This document shows, in pieces, positions 43,282-52,372 of a stretch of DNA of 64,000 nt (the stretch's first letter is position 1; every line of letters begins with the position of its first letter). A program made the translations under genes and the position numbers. Origin of the DNA: UBA4459 sp963776205 (GTDB taxonomy: Bacteria; Bacteroidota; Bacteroidia; Bacteroidales; F082). The notes beneath the pieces were generated by a model. That model was given only the letters and a program-made list of their open reading frames with translations, was not told the DNA's origin and ran no database searches. The DNA is taken from positions 62,001-126,000 of the forward strand of contig CAVZLR010000004.1 of assembly GCA_963776205.1 (NCBI GenBank), in the 5' to 3' direction.

Positions 43282-43365
43282 TACAGAAGCGAGTTGATGA
43301 ATAATCTCCGGCTTTCTTCAGTAATCTGAATTTTATCTTTAATTTCGTCCGCTAAAATATCTGTT

Positions 43366-43770
43366 GTGAGAAATATATTTTTGTCATTATTTTTAATGTT
43401 GCTTATTGCCGGATGTGGACCAAATCCGGAAAAATCTGGCAGGTTAGTTGAAGAAGGAATTCTGCTGACGCATTATGCCAAATTCAATGAAGCCATTGCA
43501 AAGTATACTGAAGCTATTGAGCTAAATTCTGAAAATTTCGAAGCATATTTTTACCGTGCCAATGCAAATGCTTCACTCCGGAAATACGAAATTGCTATTG
43601 AAGATTACAATCAGGCAATTAAAATACACCCAAATTATGCAGATGCATATGCAAATAGGGGGCAAATGAAATTTTATATGAATGATGATAATGGTGCTTG
43701 CGAAGATTGGAAAATGGCTGAAAGTCTTGGAAAAGACAATATGGACGACAAAACGAGGTTTTGCAAATAG
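43366..43770 (+). CDS. small TPR lipoprotein
   Basis: A 134-residue protein with a lipoprotein signal ending LIAGC (Cys about 17), so a lipid-anchored envelope protein. Three TPR-like units follow, for example KFNEAIAKYTEAIELNSENFEAYFYRANANASL and KYEIAIEDYNQAIKIHPNYADAYANRG. The start is GTG 43366. It is divergent from recQ and 5 bases from the HAD gene on the same strand. The partner bound by the TPRs is unknown. Confidence 0.85.
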   Translation: MRNIFLSLFLMLLIAGCGPNPEKSGRLVEEGILLTHYAKFNEAIAKYTEAIELNSENFEAYFYRANANASLRKYEIAIEDYNQAIKIHPNYADAYANRGQMKFYMNDDNGACEDWKMAESLGKDNMDDKTRFCK

Positions 43771-43775
43771 TTAGT

Positions 43776-44411
43776 ATGACTAAGAAGGCTATTATCTGGG
43801 ATTGGAATGGAACTTTGCTTGATGACACAGATATTTGTGTTAGGTGTATGAACCTGGTGTTGAAAAAAAGAGGGCTCGAATTATTGAACAGGAAACGATA
43901 CCGTGAAATTTTTACATTCCCGGTAAAAGATTACTACCTGAAGGCCGGTATTGATTTTAAAAAAGAAGCATTTGAAATTCCAGCTACGGAATTCATCAAT
44001 TTATATTACAAGAACCTGTATGCTGCTAATTTATTCCCCTGTGCGGAGGATGTGTTGGCCAACTTTAAAAACAAAGGCTATTTTCAGGCTGTTTTGTCAG
44101 CAATGGAACATGATAGCCTGGAGGAATCGTTAAAAAACAAAGGTATATTTTCATATTTTGAAATCATTACTGGCATTAACGATCATTATGCTCACAGCAA
44201 GTTGGAAATTGGGAAAGAACTTGTTGATTCTATTCCTTTTAATAAGAACGAGATGTTGATGATAGGGGATACTTTGCATGACTTTGAAGTAGCCAAAGAA
44301 TTGGGAATTGAGTGTGTTTTAGTGGCCAATGGGCATCAGTCGCATGAAAGACTTTTGACAAAAACATCCAGTGTGTTCAATCAATTGATAGATGTCATGA
44401 ATGAGTTGTGA
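43776..44411 (+). CDS. HAD family hydrolase (phosphoglycolate phosphatase-like)
   Basis: A 211-residue HAD-fold phosphatase starting at ATG 43776 (MTKKAIIWDWNGTLLDD). Motif I reads DWNGT: the nucleophile Asp is present but the second Asp, the usual general acid, is Asn. Motif II Ser is in VLSAME, motif III Lys in AHSKLEIG, motif IV is MIGDTLHDFEVA. Relatives with DWNGT exist among Bacteroidota phosphatases, so activity is likely but may differ. The cap region (about 20-85) is small and helical (C1 type). Substrate is not evident. Confidence 0.87.
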   Translation: MTKKAIIWDWNGTLLDDTDICVRCMNLVLKKRGLELLNRKRYREIFTFPVKDYYLKAGIDFKKEAFEIPATEFINLYYKNLYAANLFPCAEDVLANFKNKGYFQAVLSAMEHDSLEESLKNKGIFSYFEIITGINDHYAHSKLEIGKELVDSIPFNKNEMLMIGDTLHDFEVAKELGIECVLVANGHQSHERLLTKTSSVFNQLIDVMNEL

Positions 44412-44417
44412 TAAGTT

Positions 44418-45149
44418 TTAATCTTCTCTGGGAGGAAAATCAAATTCAATAGTGTCATTCTCCAATACCTGAAACCTGAAATCCTCATCTGAAACCTCCT
44501 TACCTTCCTCGTCAAAATAGCTCCAGTCGCCACTTTGAATTCCATGAATGTAAGCGCCACTTACCTGTATTATACCATCGGGCCAGTACAAGGTAAACTT
44601 ACCATCCAACGAATCATTCATGTACGTGCCTTCGGTCATGATACTGCCTTCCGGGAAATATTTCAGTAATGGACCCTCTCGCTTGCCCTGTTTAAATTCT
44701 AATATTTCAGCCGGTTTTCCAGATTCAGGATAAAAGGTGATTACTTTTCCATGGAGTTGGCCGGATTTATAATTTTCTTCTGAAATAAGCGCCCCGTCAA
44801 TATCACTATAATATAGCCATTTTCCTTCCTTTAATTGCTTAAAATAAACCCCTTCAGCCATAACTTTTCCGTTATTATGAAAAGATTTTGTTTTAGCAGA
44901 ATCTCCCATGGCACTGTAGAAAGTCGTAGCTTTCAGGCTGCCATCTTTATAGTAATATTTAAATTCACCATAGGGTTTGTCATCTTCAAACCAGCCCTCA
45001 TAACGGATGCCGCCATAGTTGTAGTTTTTTACCCATTTGCCTTGTTTAAGGCCATTTTGATCTGTTATATTCTGGGAAATTGAATTGTTTAAAATGAACA
45101 ATATCAAAAGGCCAGTCAGTACGCAACGGTGAAAAAAAACAGGCTTCAT
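44418..45149 (-). CDS. secreted MORN-repeat/YwqK-type protein
   Basis: A 243-residue protein with a signal peptide (about 1-25, ending SIS). It has at least seven MORN-like repeats of about 22 residues, each with a pattern such as GKWVKNYNYGGIRYEGWFEDDKPYG, GEFKYYYKDGSLKATTFY and GKFTLYWPDGIIQVSGAYI. YwqK-type MORN variants are common in Bacteroidota outer membrane and periplasm, with no settled function; some relatives are antitoxin-like, which I see no reason to apply here. It is divergent from recR. Confidence 0.88.
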   Translation of the reverse strand: MKPVFFHRCVLTGLLILFILNNSISQNITDQNGLKQGKWVKNYNYGGIRYEGWFEDDKPYGEFKYYYKDGSLKATTFYSAMGDSAKTKSFHNNGKVMAEGVYFKQLKEGKWLYYSDIDGALISEENYKSGQLHGKVITFYPESGKPAEILEFKQGKREGPLLKYFPEGSIMTEGTYMNDSLDGKFTLYWPDGIIQVSGAYIHGIQSGDWSYFDEEGKEVSDEDFRFQVLENDTIEFDFPPRED

Positions 45150-45156
45150 ATGCTTA

Positions 45157-45164
45157 CAAATTTA
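45157..45164 (-). promoter_or_regulatory. possible promoter -7 box upstream of MORN gene
   Basis: TAAATTTG on the minus strand fits TAnnTTTG but lies only 7 bases before the ATG, so the transcript would have almost no leader. Low confidence. Confidence 0.3.
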
Positions 45165-45175
45165 TCTATTTTTGT

Positions 45176-45820
45176 ATGAATTCAAAAAACTACATATTGA
45201 ACGAATATTCGTCGAAATTATTGGAGCTGGCAGTAGGAGAGTTGTCACGATTACCGGGTATTGGAAAAAAAACGGCACTTCGGCTTGCATTGCATATCTT
45301 AAAAGAAGAAGACGCATTTGCCGAAAATCTGGGTAAAGCCATTATAAAAATGCGTAAAGAGATTGTTTTTTGTAAGAAGTGCAATAATATTTCAGATGCA
45401 GATACTTGTGAAATTTGTGCCAACCAAAAGCGGGATGAAAATACGATCTGTTTGGTAGAAGATACGCGTGATGTATTGGCTATTGAAAATACTGCACAGT
45501 TTAATGGCTTGTATCATGTACTTGGAGGAATCATCAATCCCATTGAAGGCATTGGTCCAAATGATCTGAATATAAAACATCTGATTGAACGTATAAACAC
45601 TGAAGATATTAAAGAGATTATATTGGCATTACCTGCCACAGTGGAGGGAGATACGACCAGCTTTTATATTTATAAGCTAGTGAAGGAATTTGGTTTAAGT
45701 GTTACTACAATAGCCCGGGGTGTTGCCGTTGGCGATGAATTAGAATACACGGATGAAATAACACTTGGGCGTTCCATTCTCAACCGATTGCCTTTTGAAA
45801 ATTCCATGAAACGGTCATAA
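45176..45820 (+). CDS. recR: recombination mediator RecR
   Basis: A 214-residue RecR acting with RecFO in gap repair. It has the helix-hairpin-helix SRLPGIGKKTALRLALHIL, the C4 zinc finger CKKCNNISDADTCEIC, and the Toprim domain ICLVEDTRDVLAIE, then LPATVEGDTTSFYI. The reading frame starts at ATG 45176 but a TTG at 45197 gives the family-typical start NEYSSKLLE; a TATTTTTG box at 45167-45174 sits very close to the ATG and would favour the later start. Full length either way. Confidence 0.94.
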   Translation: MNSKNYILNEYSSKLLELAVGELSRLPGIGKKTALRLALHILKEEDAFAENLGKAIIKMRKEIVFCKKCNNISDADTCEICANQKRDENTICLVEDTRDVLAIENTAQFNGLYHVLGGIINPIEGIGPNDLNIKHLIERINTEDIKEIILALPATVEGDTTSFYIYKLVKEFGLSVTTIARGVAVGDELEYTDEITLGRSILNRLPFENSMKRS

Positions 45821-45873
45821 TTTCTTAATAATTACTTTATCTAAACAGGTAGTAATAAAACCACTTCAACCCG

Positions 45874-45881
45874 TATATTTG
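45874..45881 (+). promoter_or_regulatory. possible promoter -7 box upstream of pyruvate kinase
   Basis: TATATTTG matches TAnnTTTG, 19 bases before the ATG at 45901. No -33 TTG at the expected distance. Confidence 0.45.
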
Positions 45882-45900
45882 TGAACTAAATATATCAAAT

Positions 45901-47436
45901 ATGGCATCAGCTGAATTTTTAATGACTAAAATAATCGCTACACTTGGTCCGGCGACAAACAACGTAATAACTATTGGAAAATTAATTGAAGCCGGTGTAC
46001 GTGTTTTTCGCATTAACTTTTCACATGGCAGTTTTGATGATTTTGATAAAATGATCAATAACATCAGGAAAGCGGAGAAAAATACCCAAACATTTGTCGC
46101 AATTTTAGGAGATTTATCGGGGCCTAAAATAAGGGTTGGAAAGGTAGTTCCTGAAGGGGTATTGTTAAATAAAGGCGAAGAAGTCAGATTTGTTAAGAAC
46201 ACAGTTCTTGGCGGAGATGGTGGTAAAAATATCTTTTCGACTACATATCCGGCGTTTATTGATGAGGTAAAACCAGGTGAGCGTATTTTACTTGATGATG
46301 GAAATATCGCTTTAAAATGTATAGGCCGAAAAGGCAGGGGTGATAAGGCTTATCTTGTTTGTGAAGTTGTTGAAGGAAATCTTTTGATTTCTGCCAAAGG
46401 GGTGAATTTGCCCGATACACAATTATCCGTTCCTTCACTTACTGAGAAAGATTATCGGTGCGTTGAATATGCTACTAAAAAGAGTCTCGATTTCCTGGCT
46501 TTAAGTTTTGTAAGGGAGGCGAAGGATGTTATAGAGTTGAAGTCAAAATTGACAGAACTGAGGGCGCGCCCTACAGGACTGGATATTACCGGGGGTGATC
46601 TGGGGTTCTCAACTACATACGAAGATGACACCTATATACCAATAATCAGTAAAATTGAAAAGCCACAGGCCATTGAGAATCTTGAAGAAATATTGGAAGA
46701 AACGGATGGTGTAATGGTTGCACGCGGTGATTTAGGTGTGGAAATGGACCTGGCGGAAGTTGCTATTCTACAGAAAAAAATTATCCGGATGTGCCGTGAA
46801 CGCGGTAAGCCGGTTATTGTTGCCACTCAAATGTTACAAAGTATGATCAATGAACCAGTTCCTACAAGAGCGGAGGTGTCTGATGTTGCCAATGCCATTA
46901 TGGACGGAACTGACGCTGTCATGTTATCTGGAGAAACGGCCGTGGGAAAGCACCCCGTTGAAACCGTTAAAATGATGAAGCGCATTGCTGAAAAAACCAA
47001 CAATTACATAAAAACTGAATTTTTTGCACGTGGGAAGTTCATGAAATATGAAGGTAAGCTAAACCGGAAAGCTACTATGGCCAGGGGGGTCCACTTGATG
47101 AACAGGGATATTCAGGCCAAATTCATCATTACCTGGATGCATTCAGGAGGCAGCACCGTATTTCTCTCACAACAGCGGATGCAAACGCCTATTATTGCTT
47201 TTGGTGAGAATATAAAACGCCTCAGACAAATATCTATATTGCATAGTATTCAACCGGTTTTTATGAAGCAACCTAAATCAGGTAGCAAATTTGTAAAGGC
47301 AATGAATGCGTATTTAATGGAAAACAAACTTGTAATTGATGGAGATCCTATCATTGTTGTAGCCAGTAGCCCAATTACTAAACGTGGAATAACCAACAGA
47401 GTTGTCATTCATTATGTGGGTGAGGAGTTGGAATAG
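45901..47436 (+). CDS. pyk: pyruvate kinase
   Basis: A 511-residue enzyme making pyruvate and ATP from PEP and ADP. Motifs are TKIIATLGPATNN, FRINFSHGS, SDLSGPKIR-like GDLSGPKIRVG, the active-site helix IISKIEKPQAIENLEEILEETDGVMVARGDLGVE, then KPVIVATQMLQSMI and MLSGETAVGKHPVE. The C-terminal regulatory domain is complete. An unusual segment of about 25 residues (about 218-242, GLDITGGDLGFSTTYEDD) is inserted before IISKIEKP relative to E. coli enzymes. The start ATG 45901 is followed at codon 8 by a second ATG before TKIIATL, so either may be used. Confidence 0.95.
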   Translation: MASAEFLMTKIIATLGPATNNVITIGKLIEAGVRVFRINFSHGSFDDFDKMINNIRKAEKNTQTFVAILGDLSGPKIRVGKVVPEGVLLNKGEEVRFVKNTVLGGDGGKNIFSTTYPAFIDEVKPGERILLDDGNIALKCIGRKGRGDKAYLVCEVVEGNLLISAKGVNLPDTQLSVPSLTEKDYRCVEYATKKSLDFLALSFVREAKDVIELKSKLTELRARPTGLDITGGDLGFSTTYEDDTYIPIISKIEKPQAIENLEEILEETDGVMVARGDLGVEMDLAEVAILQKKIIRMCRERGKPVIVATQMLQSMINEPVPTRAEVSDVANAIMDGTDAVMLSGETAVGKHPVETVKMMKRIAEKTNNYIKTEFFARGKFMKYEGKLNRKATMARGVHLMNRDIQAKFIITWMHSGGSTVFLSQQRMQTPIIAFGENIKRLRQISILHSIQPVFMKQPKSGSKFVKAMNAYLMENKLVIDGDPIIVVASSPITKRGITNRVVIHYVGEELE

Positions 47437-47511
47437 TTTTATTTACCGCGTAAGATTGAAACCTATTAGGTGATATGAATCATTAATATTTGTGATAGAA
47501 GGGATTTAAAA

Positions 47512-47560
47512 AATGGCCGGCAGTTTGATGGAACTTTTATCCAAACATATACCGGCCATT
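47512..47560. terminator. long hairpin between convergent pyruvate kinase and PD40 genes
   Basis: Perfect 9-base arms AATGGCCGG (47512-47520) and CCGGCCATT (47552-47560), plus an inner weaker pairing of GTTT with AAAC. No T-run on either side. It sits between two convergent genes, where a two-way terminator would be expected, but the lack of a T-run is unusual. Confidence 0.5.
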
Positions 47561-47593
47561 CGCAATTAATTCAATGGTTCTATCAATCTGCTA

Positions 47594-48634
47594 TTAATTC
47601 CCGTCCCATAGCTGCCAATCAGGTGCGCCAAAATGCAACTGATTTGTATTGTAAGCGGCAAACATTCTGTAGCTGCCGTTTATCTGGAATTGATTATTAT
47701 TCACGGTATAATCAATAGCATACAGATCGCCACCACCTGGCTGGTACTTGTTGAAAAGGATGGTATTGCTTACAGGAGAAGTGCACAGATTGGTGGTGTG
47801 CAATCCATCAACCATCAGGTTTTGGGTAATGTCAATAATATGACCATCTTCAATCCTGAGCACCTTTACTCTTTCATTAGGTGTGCTGTATCCCTCAGTT
47901 GTAAGAAAGATCAGGAACTTACCATCGCGGGTCCAGGAAATATCACTGTGTACCCCGGAATTGGCTTCAGGTTCATTGTAAAGGATTTGTTTGTTTGAGC
48001 CATTGACATCCATAACAAGAATAGATTGTCCCCACCAGTAACCACCCGGATCAGGTGTTCTCATGTTTCCGCGAAAGGCAATTTTTTGCCCATTGGGAGA
48101 AAAAGCTGGAAAATAGGGCCACCAAAGTTCAATACCTTCCACCAGTTCTTTGTTCTGTGTCAATTGCTGAACATTGGTACCATCCATGTTTATGGTAAAA
48201 ATATTACTTGTTGAGGCGCCTCCATCAACAGGATGGCCGTGAAAAACTATGGTTGGCATTGTTCGTGATGCGTCCATAGACTGTACATCCCACATCTGCT
48301 CGCTGGTAACCTGGAATAGGTTGGCTCCTGTTTCACGGTCGCAGGTATAGATCACTTTAACGAAACTTCCACCGGGTTCTTTACTGGTTAAAATGGCTTT
48401 CTGGCTATTATAACCAAGTGCCAGTTGATTTATCGAAATAATATTTGGCTGGACTTCCGCTTTTACGGCTCCGGTTGTTGGAGATACGATAACGTATTTT
48501 GCTGTTGTAGCTTCTGCAATGATCAGTGAATTGTCTGGATCCACTGGATTAGCGTCATCTTCTTTCTTTACGCATCCTTCAATAGCCAGTAGACCGAAGA
48601 AGAATAGAATGATAAATTTTAAAGTTTTTTTCAT
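47594..48634 (-). CDS. TolB-like/PD40 beta-propeller lipoprotein
   Basis: A 346-residue lipoprotein with a signal ending LLAIEGC (Cys about 21). PD40-type beta-propeller blades follow, for example FPAFSPNGQKIAFRG, GGYWWGQSILVMDVNG, SDISWTRDGKFLIFLT and TSPVSNTILFNKYQPGGGDLYAID. TolB-like propellers bind partners or ligands in the periplasm or at the cell surface. It follows a T9SS cargo gene on the same strand, 20 bases apart. A catalytic role is not visible. Confidence 0.85.
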   Translation of the reverse strand: MKKTLKFIILFFFGLLAIEGCVKKEDDANPVDPDNSLIIAEATTAKYVIVSPTTGAVKAEVQPNIISINQLALGYNSQKAILTSKEPGGSFVKVIYTCDRETGANLFQVTSEQMWDVQSMDASRTMPTIVFHGHPVDGGASTSNIFTINMDGTNVQQLTQNKELVEGIELWWPYFPAFSPNGQKIAFRGNMRTPDPGGYWWGQSILVMDVNGSNKQILYNEPEANSGVHSDISWTRDGKFLIFLTTEGYSTPNERVKVLRIEDGHIIDITQNLMVDGLHTTNLCTSPVSNTILFNKYQPGGGDLYAIDYTVNNNQFQINGSYRMFAAYNTNQLHFGAPDWQLWDGN

Positions 48635-48654
48635 GTTTTTGGTTTTAGAGATTT

Positions 48655-49701
48655 TTAATTTTTTATGATTCTTTTTGTTAAAATATTTCCGTTATCAAGA
48701 ACTAATTCGATGAAGTACACGCCTTTTGGAAATTTACTTAAATCAACTGTTTGCTGATGCGATAGGTGTGATTGTAAATTTGGTGCATCCAATTGTTGAC
48801 CATTTACAGAATAGATGTTATAGTGATTAATTGGATTATCTGTTCGAATAACCGCATGGTCTATTACAGGATTCGGGAATATTTCCAATGAATGGTTTAA
48901 ATGGTCCTCAATTTGAGTTGTAAAGTCATATTCAACAAGGTAGCGTGCACTATAACTGGTGAAACCACCCAATTCTGTAATAATCATCACAGGAACTTTA
49001 ATATTTGGAACATACCATGCATATTCAATATCGGTAAAAGGCCCGCTTGGTATCCATTCGCCACCTGCTTCGTATCTATACCATGAATAATCAATGGTTG
49101 TTGTTTTTATCCGTAATGCATTTTGAAATTCTCCCAAAGGAGTTGTGATTGTGCCATAAGCATCAGCCTCAATGTTCGACATGGCTGAATCGCGCATAAA
49201 ATAATATCCATAGTCAATATGAAAACCCAGAAGTTCCCAGGTGTCATTAAAACTATCTCCGTAGGCGAAAGGGAATTCAAGTGCTGTGAGTATGTTTGTA
49301 TAGGTGGTAAAACTATTGTTTGTCTGCATTAGAAATCCCATTGCAATTAAATTCTGAGATGAAATATCATTATCATAGTACTGATAGGGACCAACATCAG
49401 GGTTGATATTCCTGGTGCAAATGGTAGCGTTGTTGACAGCGCTGGAATCAGCAAAAGGTGTTGTTTCCGGATCAACGCAAATGGCTCCGACGCCTTCGAT
49501 AAATATTTCTCCGTCTACCATGCTAAAGTCCCAATCTAAATTGGCACCCCCATTGCCCGGATCAATATTTGTTACCTCCTCATAACCATCGTATCGATAA
49601 GTGTCACCGAAAGTTAAATTAATATCGCTGGTCAATGTTATTTGTGAAAACACTGACAGTGCTGTAACAATTGAAACAATCAATAAAGTAATCTTTTTCA
49701 T
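48655..49701 (-). CDS. secreted protein with type IX sorting domain
   Basis: A 348-residue secreted protein with a signal peptide (about 1-19). The middle region (about 20-260) is beta-rich and matches nothing I know. The C-terminal domain (about 268-348) is a type A T9SS sorting domain: LEIFPNPVIDHAVI, HYNIYSVNGQQLD, VDLSKFPKGVYFIEL and the final KRIIKN. T9SS cargo is carried across the outer membrane and often anchored. Its presence indicates that the organism has a type IX system, though no secretion genes are in this window. Confidence 0.9.
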   Translation of the reverse strand: MKKITLLIVSIVTALSVFSQITLTSDINLTFGDTYRYDGYEEVTNIDPGNGGANLDWDFSMVDGEIFIEGVGAICVDPETTPFADSSAVNNATICTRNINPDVGPYQYYDNDISSQNLIAMGFLMQTNNSFTTYTNILTALEFPFAYGDSFNDTWELLGFHIDYGYYFMRDSAMSNIEADAYGTITTPLGEFQNALRIKTTTIDYSWYRYEAGGEWIPSGPFTDIEYAWYVPNIKVPVMIITELGGFTSYSARYLVEYDFTTQIEDHLNHSLEIFPNPVIDHAVIRTDNPINHYNIYSVNGQQLDAPNLQSHLSHQQTVDLSKFPKGVYFIELVLDNGNILTKRIIKN

Positions 49702-49986
49702 GTTGAATATTTTTGATGATTTTGGTTAAAGCCTGTTTTTGTTGCTTCAATGATTTCTTGAGTTCATCAAGTGAATTTGTCTCTTTCGACTTTTTCACTT
49801 TTTCTTCGTTTTTTGTGGTTTACTTTTTTTCTTTTCCATACGAATGTGTCGTGGAATTTCAAAGCGAAAGTATTTCAGGAAATGAGAGATGCAAAATTTC
49901 AAACGTCTTGAAAAAGTTTCATATAGGGTTTCAAAAAGTCACAAAGTTTATAAGTAAAAGAAAATGAGTAAGATGCAGAAAATATT
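49702..49986. other. 285-base gap without a convincing gene
   Basis: The region between the T9SS cargo gene and the TPR regulator is A/T-rich with T/C-rich tracts. It holds an 84-codon plus-strand frame of low-complexity, Phe/Ser-rich type, which I take as chance. No clear terminator or promoter was found. Confidence 0.5.
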
Positions 49987-51807
49987 TTATATCTGCATGA
50001 GGAAAGGAATCAGTTTTTCGTCACCTGTCAAACCTAATTTTTTACGTAAACGGTAACGGGTGGTTTTAACGCCCCCTTCAGATTTGAAGGCAATGGCAGC
50101 AATTTCTTTCGTGGTCAGGTTCAGTTTTAACAGGGCTGCTGTTTTAATTTCAGTTGCTGTCAGGTCGGGGCATATATGCAATAATTTGGAATAGAAGTCA
50201 GAGTGGATATTTTTGAAAATCTTATCAAATTCGTTCCAGATATTCTGTTTGGTCTGGTTTTCAAGTTCGTGTATAATCTCTTTGATATGTTTGACCATTT
50301 CGGGGTTCGTATCCGCCGAATGATTAAACTCTTCGAGTTTGCTGATAATACTTGATATAGTCTCATTCAAACGTAGCATTTCAAGGGCTTTCGAAGCCAG
50401 TTCCCTGTTTTTCGATTCGAGTTGTTCCTGCAAAATGGCATTCTCTTTTTCAATAAGTTTACTTTCCTGCGCATGAATAATATTGTCCTGTTCCAGTAGT
50501 CTTTGTTGTCGCCTAAATGCTGTCGATTTATACCTGAACATAGACACCAGCAAGATGGACAGTCCTAATAACACAACTGATAGTATGATCAATAAAATAT
50601 TGTTGTTCTGTTGGACGTGGCTTTTATCTTTCCATGAAGCTATTTCGCGGTCTTTTAATTCGGATTGGAACTCTTCTTCAATTTCTGTTAATATCCTTTC
50701 TTTTTCAGTGCTGAATAAACTATCCTGGATGGTTTTGTGCTTTTTAAGATAATCGTAGGATGATTTATAATTATTGTTGTTATAATGAATCTCTGAGAGT
50801 ACTTTATACGCGTGGCTGATCAGGTTCGGATTATCAATGTTTGATGCCATATTAAGCCCATCCTCTGCTATTTCAATGGCATCTGATTTGCCTTGCTTAT
50901 TATGGGTCTTAGCCAGCTGCAGTTTGGTAATAATAATGCCGGTTTTCTCTTCAAGGAATGAGAAATTGTTGAGCGCAATATTCAGCGCTTCTTCAGCCTC
51001 AATAAAGTTACCCAGCTTTGTTTGTATGTTACCAATATTGTATTCCGATCCGGCAATGGCCCTGTCCATTTCAAGATGGGTTCTTATCTTTAAAGCCTGT
51101 TGGTGGTATATGAGTGAAGAGTCCAATTTTCCCATTCTTTCGTAGGTCAATCCAATGCAGGTCAGGATATTGGAAATACCTTTCTGGTCATCGATCGCTT
51201 CTTTTATAGTAATCGACTTTTTAAAATATCCAATGGCTTTTTCAATGTCATTCCTATTTAACAGCACCACGCCAATACTGCCATAATAGGAGGACAGAAG
51301 CGTATCATTTCGGGCCATTTCAGCTAACCTGATCGCTTCCTTGTACATTTCAAGTGCATGGATGTAATCACCCCTGATCTTATAAATTTCTCCTTTTCCA
51401 AAATATACAAAAGAAAGGTCGTCCCATTCATTCGTTTCTTCGAGGATGGTTTTTGCTTTTTCGAAATATTTTAAACCAAGGCGGTAATCGTCTTTATAAT
51501 AATACACGCGGCCTTGCCACAATAGGCTTTTGCCCATACCTACGGTATATTTTTTTGATGTGGAAATTGTGAAAGCTTCCTGAAGAAAGCCGAGCGCTTT
51601 GTCATTTTCGAGGCTGCAATAGTGTTCACCGAGTCTCAATAGAACATTAGCTTTTGCAGTATCGTCAATCATGCCACTCAGCTTTGCCTCAAGTTCGGGA
51701 ATTTGCTCGTCGGAAAAAACTGGATAATGGAGAAAGAAAATGATAAGCAGAGCTAAGTACCTGATTGATACATAGGCAATATTAAACGACTTAGCAGGTC
51801 TTTTCAC
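49987..51807 (-). CDS. TPR-containing regulator with LuxR-like C-terminal helix-turn-helix
   Basis: A 606-residue protein, GTG start at 51807. A signal peptide or helix (about 12-28) is followed by at least seven TPRs (about 55-370), such as YIHALEMYKEAIRLAEMA and DSSLIYHQQALKIRTHLE. A membrane helix (about 405-430, LLIILSVVLLGLSILLVSMF), a coiled coil, then a C-terminal helix-turn-helix (about 545-606, LTATEIKTAALLKLNLTTKEIAAIAFKSEGGVKTTRYRLRKKLGL) complete it. This layout is a known Bacteroidota type thought to sense extracytoplasmic ligands by the TPRs and act on DNA. The target is unknown. Confidence 0.9.
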   Translation of the reverse strand: MKRPAKSFNIAYVSIRYLALLIIFFLHYPVFSDEQIPELEAKLSGMIDDTAKANVLLRLGEHYCSLENDKALGFLQEAFTISTSKKYTVGMGKSLLWQGRVYYYKDDYRLGLKYFEKAKTILEETNEWDDLSFVYFGKGEIYKIRGDYIHALEMYKEAIRLAEMARNDTLLSSYYGSIGVVLLNRNDIEKAIGYFKKSITIKEAIDDQKGISNILTCIGLTYERMGKLDSSLIYHQQALKIRTHLEMDRAIAGSEYNIGNIQTKLGNFIEAEEALNIALNNFSFLEEKTGIIITKLQLAKTHNKQGKSDAIEIAEDGLNMASNIDNPNLISHAYKVLSEIHYNNNNYKSSYDYLKKHKTIQDSLFSTEKERILTEIEEEFQSELKDREIASWKDKSHVQQNNNILLIILSVVLLGLSILLVSMFRYKSTAFRRQQRLLEQDNIIHAQESKLIEKENAILQEQLESKNRELASKALEMLRLNETISSIISKLEEFNHSADTNPEMVKHIKEIIHELENQTKQNIWNEFDKIFKNIHSDFYSKLLHICPDLTATEIKTAALLKLNLTTKEIAAIAFKSEGGVKTTRYRLRKKLGLTGDEKLIPFLMQI

Positions 51808-51839
51808 AATTTTGAAAACAGGTTATTAACTGATAGACA

Positions 51840-51847
51840 CAAATGTA
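51840..51847 (-). promoter_or_regulatory. possible promoter -7 box upstream of TPR regulator
   Basis: TACATTTG on the minus strand fits TAnnTTTG, 32 bases before the GTG start. Confidence 0.4.
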
Positions 51848-51919
51848 ATAAAATTGTAAAATCAGTTCAGCCCGTTAGTAAAACCAGCAAATAATCAATA
51901 ATTGGGGTGAATGGGAATT

Positions 51920-52372
51920 TTATTTGATAATCTTCACTTTTACGGCAGTAGGACCTTTGTGGCCCATTTCAACTTCAAAGCTGACGAGGTTGCCCTCTTT
52001 AATTTCTTCCAGCAGGTTGTTTGCGTGCACGAATACACTTTCTTTGGTTTCCGAGTCTCTGATAAAACCAAATCCTTTTGAGTCATTAAAAAATGAAACA
52101 GTGCCTTTTCTAATTGGATCCATTTCTTCTTCGGCAGCACGTGTGGGTACACCTATCTCAATATCCTCGAGTTTGACTTTCTTCTTTTTCGTTGGATCGG
52201 GTGGGGTAGAGGTCAGCATCCCATTTTCATCTACATAAGCGATCATGTCTTCCATGTCGCCTGATTTTTCGCTCTCTTTCCTGGCCAACCGCTTTTTTTC
52301 TTTCTCTTTTCTTTTCTTCTCTTTTTTGTTTCTTACTTCTTTTTTGTTGAAGGTTTCTTGTGATCTTCCCAT
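51920..52372 (-). CDS. cold-shock domain protein with charged N-terminal extension
   Basis: A 150-residue protein. The C-terminal 65 residues form a CspA-like domain with both RNP motifs, GTVSFFNDSKGFGFI and ESVFVHANNL, then EGNLVSFEVEMGHKGPTAVKV. The N-terminal 85 residues are a Lys/Glu-rich segment (RNKKEKKRKEKEKKRLARK) followed by an acidic linker, typical of a Bacteroidota subfamily. The protein probably binds single-stranded RNA as a chaperone. The long leader (see 52373-52618) and the nearby DEAD-box helicase gene suggest cold-induced expression. Confidence 0.9.
   Translation of the reverse strand: MGRSQETFNKKEVRNKKEKKRKEKEKKRLARKESEKSGDMEDMIAYVDENGMLTSTPPDPTKKKKVKLEDIEIGVPTRAAEEEMDPIRKGTVSFFNDSKGFGFIRDSETKESVFVHANNLLEEIKEGNLVSFEVEMGHKGPTAVKVKIIK

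Noticed and set aside
44418..45149. YwqK-type MORN protein as a toxin-antitoxin antitoxin
   Set aside because: The name of the family suggests it, but no toxin-like gene is next to it, and it has a signal peptide.
49713..49967. 84-codon plus-strand frame in the 49.7 kb gap
   Set aside because: Low-complexity Phe/Ser-rich product, no start signal, and lies in a T/C-rich tract.
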